NCBI GenBank assembly: GCA_003520105.1 | Contig: DOVL01000286.1 | Coordinates: 6,243-15,848, forward strand | Origin: Lachnospiraceae bacterium | GTDB taxonomy: Bacteria > Bacillota > Clostridia > Lachnospirales > Lachnospiraceae | DNA: 9,606 bases | Direction: 5' to 3' | Shown here: positions 6,016-9,606 of the stretch, in pieces | Layout: every line of letters starts with the position of its first letter | How positions within the stretch are numbered: position 1 is the stretch's first letter | The notes under the pieces: model-generated | What the model saw: only the letters and a program-made list of their open reading frames with translations | Told to the model about the DNA's origin: nothing | Databases searched by the model: none | Program-made: the position numbers and the translations under genes

Positions 6016-6155
6016 GAACAAGCCATGCACTCAAAAAAATAAAACACAGTGGGATGCTTGCATACCAATCTGTGTTTTATTCTTTTTGAGTATACGGTGC
6101 CTCTGGCGATGGTTCTTGATGCGTTTTGTGCATCAAGAACACAGCATGGCTTGTT
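6016..6155. repeat. Structured extragenic element, copy 2
   Basis: The copy is bounded by GAACAAGCCATGC (6016-6028) and GCATGGCTTGTT (6144-6155). Hairpin A is ACTCAAAAA plus AATAAAACACAG (6029-6049) against CTGTGTTTTATT and TTTTTGAGT (6070-6091), a 21-bp stem with one bulged C. Its loop region TGGGATGCTTGCATACCAAT shares a 16-base core with copy 1. Hairpin B is CGGTGCC TCT GGCGATG (6095-6111), weakened by one mismatch and G-U pairs. Hairpin C is GTTCTTGATGC (6112-6122) against its exact complement (6130-6140). Relative to copy 1, hairpin A carries paired changes (T-A to A-T, G-C to A-T), so the fold is conserved. Its right end overlaps the rotamase stop codon by one base. Confidence 0.85.
6029..6091 (-). 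terminator. Terminator of the mfd-rotamase unit inside element copy 2
   Basis: Read on the minus strand, hairpin A of copy 2 is a long stem whose 3' arm runs into TTTTATTTTTTT, suited to end the transcript coming from the rotamase gene about 65 bases upstream. Confidence 0.65.
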
Positions 6156-7210
6156 TATTTAAACGTAATACTGCTATACACGTCCATATTCACCGACTTA
6201 ACATACGAATAATCCGCATCGATCGTCCTCTGCCAGCCCGGGAACTTAGCTGCGAAGAACTTCTCCTCTGCCGCGAGTGTAAGCTCCTTCTTCTTAGCTG
6301 CGGTGGCCTCCGGATCCGTAAGGTGTTTCATATAAAATATATGATAACCGTACTCCGTTTCGATCACGAGGCTGTAGGAGCCATCCTCCAGCTGATAGAG
6401 GTCATCATAGATATCTTCACCGAACTCTGCCTTAATCTCGGCAGGAGTCATGGTGTAATACTTCGAATACTCAAGATTATAGTAAGCCGACAGGCTTTCA
6501 ATATTTCCGCTTTCCTCACTTACAGGACTGACAAGTGTCTTGTAGGCCTGAAGCGCCTTGTTGTACTGTTCCTGCTTTCTGAGATCAGTCACCTCAATTA
6601 TATTTCCCCTGTCGTCCTCCGAATAGAAGGCAAAGAACATATCATAGAAGGTCGTCTCACGTGCTTCCTCATCGGATATTTCAATCCCCGCATCATCCAC
6701 AAGCTTCTCATAAACTCTTGTAGCCAGCAGGTTTTCGCAGTAAACATTCTCCACAAGATTTTCCGTTATCTGCATCTTCTCGATCTGGTCATCCGTAAGT
6801 CTGTTGTAGAAGATATCCGCCTTGTTCTTCTCTGCAGCTATCTCAGCCTCCGAAAGCTCAATTCCGTAATTCTTGGAGATTGCATTCAGAACCTTCACGC
6901 GAACTATTGCGTCGATAACATCCTTCCTCGTGATATCCTCCATATTTTCCTTTGTGCCGTCCTGAAGAGTGATCGTCATATTCCAGACATCCTTACCGTA
7001 GGTTGCCTCGTAGTCCTCTTTAACGGTCTGGGCATAAATATACACCTCACCCAGAGTTATCGGATTCTTGGCGAAGGTAAATACGATGTCCCCTTCATCT
7101 TCACTCTTATCCTTCCCACAGCTGCTGAGGGAAAATACGGAAAGCATGAAAAGCAGAAGTAATATCAGCCCTCTTCCGGTTTTTCTTTTTTTGATATGAT
7201 CAAATATCAT
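6155..7210 (-). CDS. SurA/PrsA-like peptidyl-prolyl isomerase lipoprotein
   Basis: This is a probable extracytoplasmic foldase assisting secreted proteins after export. The 351-residue precursor has a basic start (MIFDHIKKRK), a hydrophobic helix and the lipobox SLSSC, with lipidated Cys 31. Residues about 45-190 are helical, with an ITLGEVYIY-type opening of the SurA/trigger-factor-like chaperone domain and acidic helices. The region 255-300 contains LEDGSYSLVIETEYGYHIFYMKH, which matches the end of a parvulin rotamase domain (G-x-x-S...GYHI). The parvulin domain looks reduced, so chaperone rather than isomerase activity may dominate. Start ATG 7210 has AGAGG about seven bases upstream. The gene follows mfd by 29 bases on the same strand, suggesting co-transcription. 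It ends at element copy 2. Confidence 0.82.
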   Translation of the reverse strand: MIFDHIKKRKTGRGLILLLLFMLSVFSLSSCGKDKSEDEGDIVFTFAKNPITLGEVYIYAQTVKEDYEATYGKDVWNMTITLQDGTKENMEDITRKDVIDAIVRVKVLNAISKNYGIELSEAEIAAEKNKADIFYNRLTDDQIEKMQITENLVENVYCENLLATRVYEKLVDDAGIEISDEEARETTFYDMFFAFYSEDDRGNIIEVTDLRKQEQYNKALQAYKTLVSPVSEESGNIESLSAYYNLEYSKYYTMTPAEIKAEFGEDIYDDLYQLEDGSYSLVIETEYGYHIFYMKHLTDPEATAAKKKELTLAAEEKFFAAKFPGWQRTIDADYSYVKSVNMDVYSSITFK

Positions 7211-7239
7211 CTGTCAACCTCTTGAATTTCTGTTTTATG

Positions 7240-9606
7240 CTAGCCGGAAATACTGTCTTCCACGGCATTTTCATCACGGATGATCAGTTCATCTCCGATC
7301 ACCTTTACCATATCGGCTGTATTTCCCAGCAGTTCATCCTGAATAAGCTTTGATTCTCTGATACCGAAGCCGGACAGCTTGCCGCTGATGACTCTCGCCG
7401 TCTTGCCCATCCTCTTCATCTTCCTGAGGAACTTCGGAATGGCTTCAACATCAACCTTGGCATCATTTTTCAGGAGATACTGAACCTCGTCATCCCTGAA
7501 CTGTACTGCCACCATGCCCAGCTTATGAGCCTCAGCCTTAAGAATCGCTACCTTAAGCAGTCTCTCAAAAGGCTTCGGAGGATCTCCGAAACGATCGATC
7601 GCCTCCTCACGGATGGCATCCGCATCATCGGTATCCTTAATCCTTGAAATCCTCTTGTAAAGCTCCATCTTGAGGAAGGAAACCTTTACGTAGGTATCAG
7701 GAATATATGCATCAATCGGAAGATCGATCGAGGTATCGAAGTCATCGGGATCGATCTCACCCTTCTTCCTTCTGATTGCCGCATTCAGCATCTTCACATA
7801 GAGATCGTAACCGACTGCCTCCATATGGCCGGACTGATCCATGCCGAGCAGATTGCCGGCCCCTCTGATCTCCAGATCCTTAACTGATATTTTATATCCT
7901 GAGCCGAGATCTGTAAACTCCCTAATTGCCTTCAGTCTCTTCTCGGCCACCTCACGTATCATCTTGTCCTTGCGGTACATAAGAAATGCGTATGCATTTC
8001 TGCTGGAACGTCCGACTCTTCCTCTCAGCTGATACAGCTGTGAGAGTCCGAAATTGTCGGCATCGTGGATGATGATCGTATTTACATTCGGGATATCCAG
8101 GCCTGTTTCGATGATGGTCGTCGAAACAAGAACATCTATCTCTTTATTTATAAAATCGTGCATTATGGTTTCGAGATCTCTCTCGTGCATCTTGCCGTGA
8201 GCGAACTCGATCCTCGCATCCGGAAGCATGCTCCGGAGCTCCGAGGTTATCATTTCTATATTTTCAACGCGGTTGTAAACGTAGTAAACCTGACCCTTTC
8301 GGGCAAGTTCTCTGTTCACAGCCTCCTTGACAAATTCCTTATCATATTCCATGACATAGGTCTGGATGGCTCTTCTGTCGACCGGAGCCTCCGAGAGAAT
8401 ACTCATATCACGAAGTCCGATCAGACTCATATGAAGCGTCCTCGGAATAGGAGTTGCAGTAAGCGTCAGAACGTCAACATTTGTCTTCAGCTGCTTGATC
8501 TTCTCCTTATGCTTAACGCCGAAGCGCTGCTCCTCGTCTATTATGAGAAGACCCAGATCGTTAAATACAAGATCCTTTGAAAGCAGTCTGTGCGTACCGA
8601 TTACGATGTCCACCTGTCCGCTCTTCAGCCCTGCCAGAGTCTCCTTAACCTCCTTCGGCGTACAGAAGCGTGAAAGCATCCTGATATTTACAGGATAGTT
8701 CTTCATACGATCCGTAAAGGTCTCAAAATGCTGCTGTGCAAGGATGGTCGTCGGCACGAGATATGCAACCTGTCTGTTATCCTGAACTGCCTTAAATGCA
8801 GCTCTTATCGCAACCTCGGTCTTGCCGAAGCCAACATCACCGCAGATCAGTCTGTCCATGATCTTGCTGCTTTCCATGTCCTTCTTGGTATCCTCGATCG
8901 CATGCAGCTGGTCAGGGGTCTCCTCGTAAGAGAAGAGTTCCTCAAACTCAGTCTGCCATACGGTATCAGGCGGATAGACATGCCCCTTCTTCGACATTCT
9001 TGCCGCATAAAGCTCAACAAGCTCGTCAGCTACTGCCTCAACATGAGCCCTTGCGTTGCTTCTCGTCTTCTCCCATCTGTCACCACCCAGCTTATTCAGC
9101 TTCGGCTTTGCAGAATCCTTTCCGGCGTATTTTCCTATAACGCCCAGCTGCTCAACAGGTATGAAGAGCTTACCGCCGTCGGCGTAATCTATATTTATAT
9201 AATCTCTTATTCTTCCGTCAGTCTCGACCTTTTCGATGCCCTTGTATATGCCGATGCCATGTCTCTCATGAACAACATAGTCACCGACACTGATCTCGTC
9301 GAGTGTATTTATCTGATCGCCCTGGTACTTCGGGAGATGCTTCTTCTTTCTAACCTTGTTATTGCTGAAGATGTCACTCTCGCTGATGACCGCAAGCTTA
9401 ACTCCGGAAAGCTCATAACCTTCCTCGAGGTTTCCGGTTGTGACCATGACCTCACGGGCCTTCAGCTCTCTCTCTCTGTTATCTGAGAAGAAGGCCGGGA
9501 TCTCGTTATCCCTGAGGTTTGCCGCAAGCCTCTTCGCCCTCGTTGCGGACGGAGATGCGATAACGATACTGTAATCCTTATCTCTCCATTTTGAGAGGTC
9601 CTTCGT
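7240..9606 (-). CDS. mfd: Transcription-repair coupling factor Mfd (N-terminal part outside window)
   Basis: Mfd is an ATP-driven DNA translocase that removes RNA polymerase stalled at lesions and recruits UvrA for nucleotide excision repair. The frame is open from the stop at 7240-7242 to the window edge, giving 788 visible residues; the Met at 9447 is internal, because upstream codons (SIVIASPSATRAKRL) continue the UvrB-like domain. About 350-400 N-terminal residues are missing. Visible in order: the end of the UvrB-homology module (1-80), the CarD-like RNA polymerase interaction domain (about 101-161, GDYVVHERHGIGIYKG), the RecG-like motor with Walker A GDVGFGKT (256-263), DEEQ box (357-360), TATPIPRTL, and helicase motif VI QLRGRVGR (526-533), then the C-terminal TRCF domain (about 630-770). 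All key motor residues are intact. The operon promoter lies outside the window. Confidence 0.96.
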   Translation of the reverse strand, partial: TKDLSKWRDKDYSIVIASPSATRAKRLAANLRDNEIPAFFSDNRERELKAREVMVTTGNLEEGYELSGVKLAVISESDIFSNNKVRKKKHLPKYQGDQINTLDEISVGDYVVHERHGIGIYKGIEKVETDGRIRDYINIDYADGGKLFIPVEQLGVIGKYAGKDSAKPKLNKLGGDRWEKTRSNARAHVEAVADELVELYAARMSKKGHVYPPDTVWQTEFEELFSYEETPDQLHAIEDTKKDMESSKIMDRLICGDVGFGKTEVAIRAAFKAVQDNRQVAYLVPTTILAQQHFETFTDRMKNYPVNIRMLSRFCTPKEVKETLAGLKSGQVDIVIGTHRLLSKDLVFNDLGLLIIDEEQRFGVKHKEKIKQLKTNVDVLTLTATPIPRTLHMSLIGLRDMSILSEAPVDRRAIQTYVMEYDKEFVKEAVNRELARKGQVYYVYNRVENIEMITSELRSMLPDARIEFAHGKMHERDLETIMHDFINKEIDVLVSTTIIETGLDIPNVNTIIIHDADNFGLSQLYQLRGRVGRSSRNAYAFLMYRKDKMIREVAEKRLKAIREFTDLGSGYKISVKDLEIRGAGNLLGMDQSGHMEAVGYDLYVKMLNAAIRRKKGEIDPDDFDTSIDLPIDAYIPDTYVKVSFLKMELYKRISRIKDTDDADAIREEAIDRFGDPPKPFERLLKVAILKAEAHKLGMVAVQFRDDEVQYLLKNDAKVDVEAIPKFLRKMKRMGKTARVISGKLSGFGIRESKLIQDELLGNTADMVKVIGDELIIRDENAVEDSISG

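Noticed and set aside
6086..7162. A 358-codon open frame on the plus strand
   Set aside because: It lies opposite the rotamase gene, begins inside element copy 2, and its translation has no recognisable domain. The minus strand holds a complete lipoprotein with start site and motifs.
9445..9447. Apparent start codon of a 735-residue Mfd
   Set aside because: The frame continues open upstream to the window edge with Mfd-like residues, so this Met is internal and the gene is cut by the window.
8728..9486. A 252-codon plus-strand frame at the right end
   Set aside because: It is antisense to the motor and RNA polymerase-binding domains of mfd, which are clearly conserved; no ribosome site or known motif supports it.

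Overview
The window looks like a chromosomal segment of an anaerobic Firmicute, most likely Lachnospiraceae (Butyrivibrio/Pseudobutyrivibrio-like). This is inferred from the anaerobic ribonucleotide reductase activase end, strong AGGAGG-type ribosome sites, moderate GC, lipoprotein-type foldases and the mfd-rotamase gene order. No 16S or other placement marker is present.

Layout. The left part reads rightward: the 3' end of nrdG (1-144) with a terminator, then dut (295-744) with its own extended -10 promoter and terminator. A 305-base gene-free stretch packed with hairpins follows (745-1049), then the magnesium channel gene mgtE (1050-2399). The right part reads leftward: mfd (7240 to beyond 9606, missing its N-terminal end), a SurA/PrsA-type rotamase lipoprotein (6155-7210), a lipoprotein of unknown function (4182-5915), and a HigB-HigA toxin-antitoxin pair whose antitoxin carries an ImmA/IrrE zinc-protease domain (3673-4044 and 2607-3680). 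mgtE and the antitoxin gene converge.

How the genes relate. nrdG and dut both serve deoxynucleotide supply. mfd and the rotamase gene are 29 bases apart and probably co-transcribed. The toxin-antitoxin pair is a self-contained unit. The preceding lipoprotein gene ends in a strong terminator, immediately followed by a TTGATT-17-TATAAT promoter. Its -10 is buried in a perfect 16-bp inverted repeat, a likely autoregulatory operator.

The most unusual feature is a structured extragenic element of about 140 bp, present twice in the same orientation (2399-2551 and 6016-6155). Each copy has closing inverted repeats of 12-13 bp and three internal hairpins, and the first hairpin carries compensatory base-pair changes between copies. 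One end of each copy touches a stop codon (mgtE; rotamase). The two copies bracket the toxin-antitoxin genes and the unknown lipoprotein. The element acts plausibly as a two-way terminator and may be a mobile or undescribed structured RNA/repeat family.
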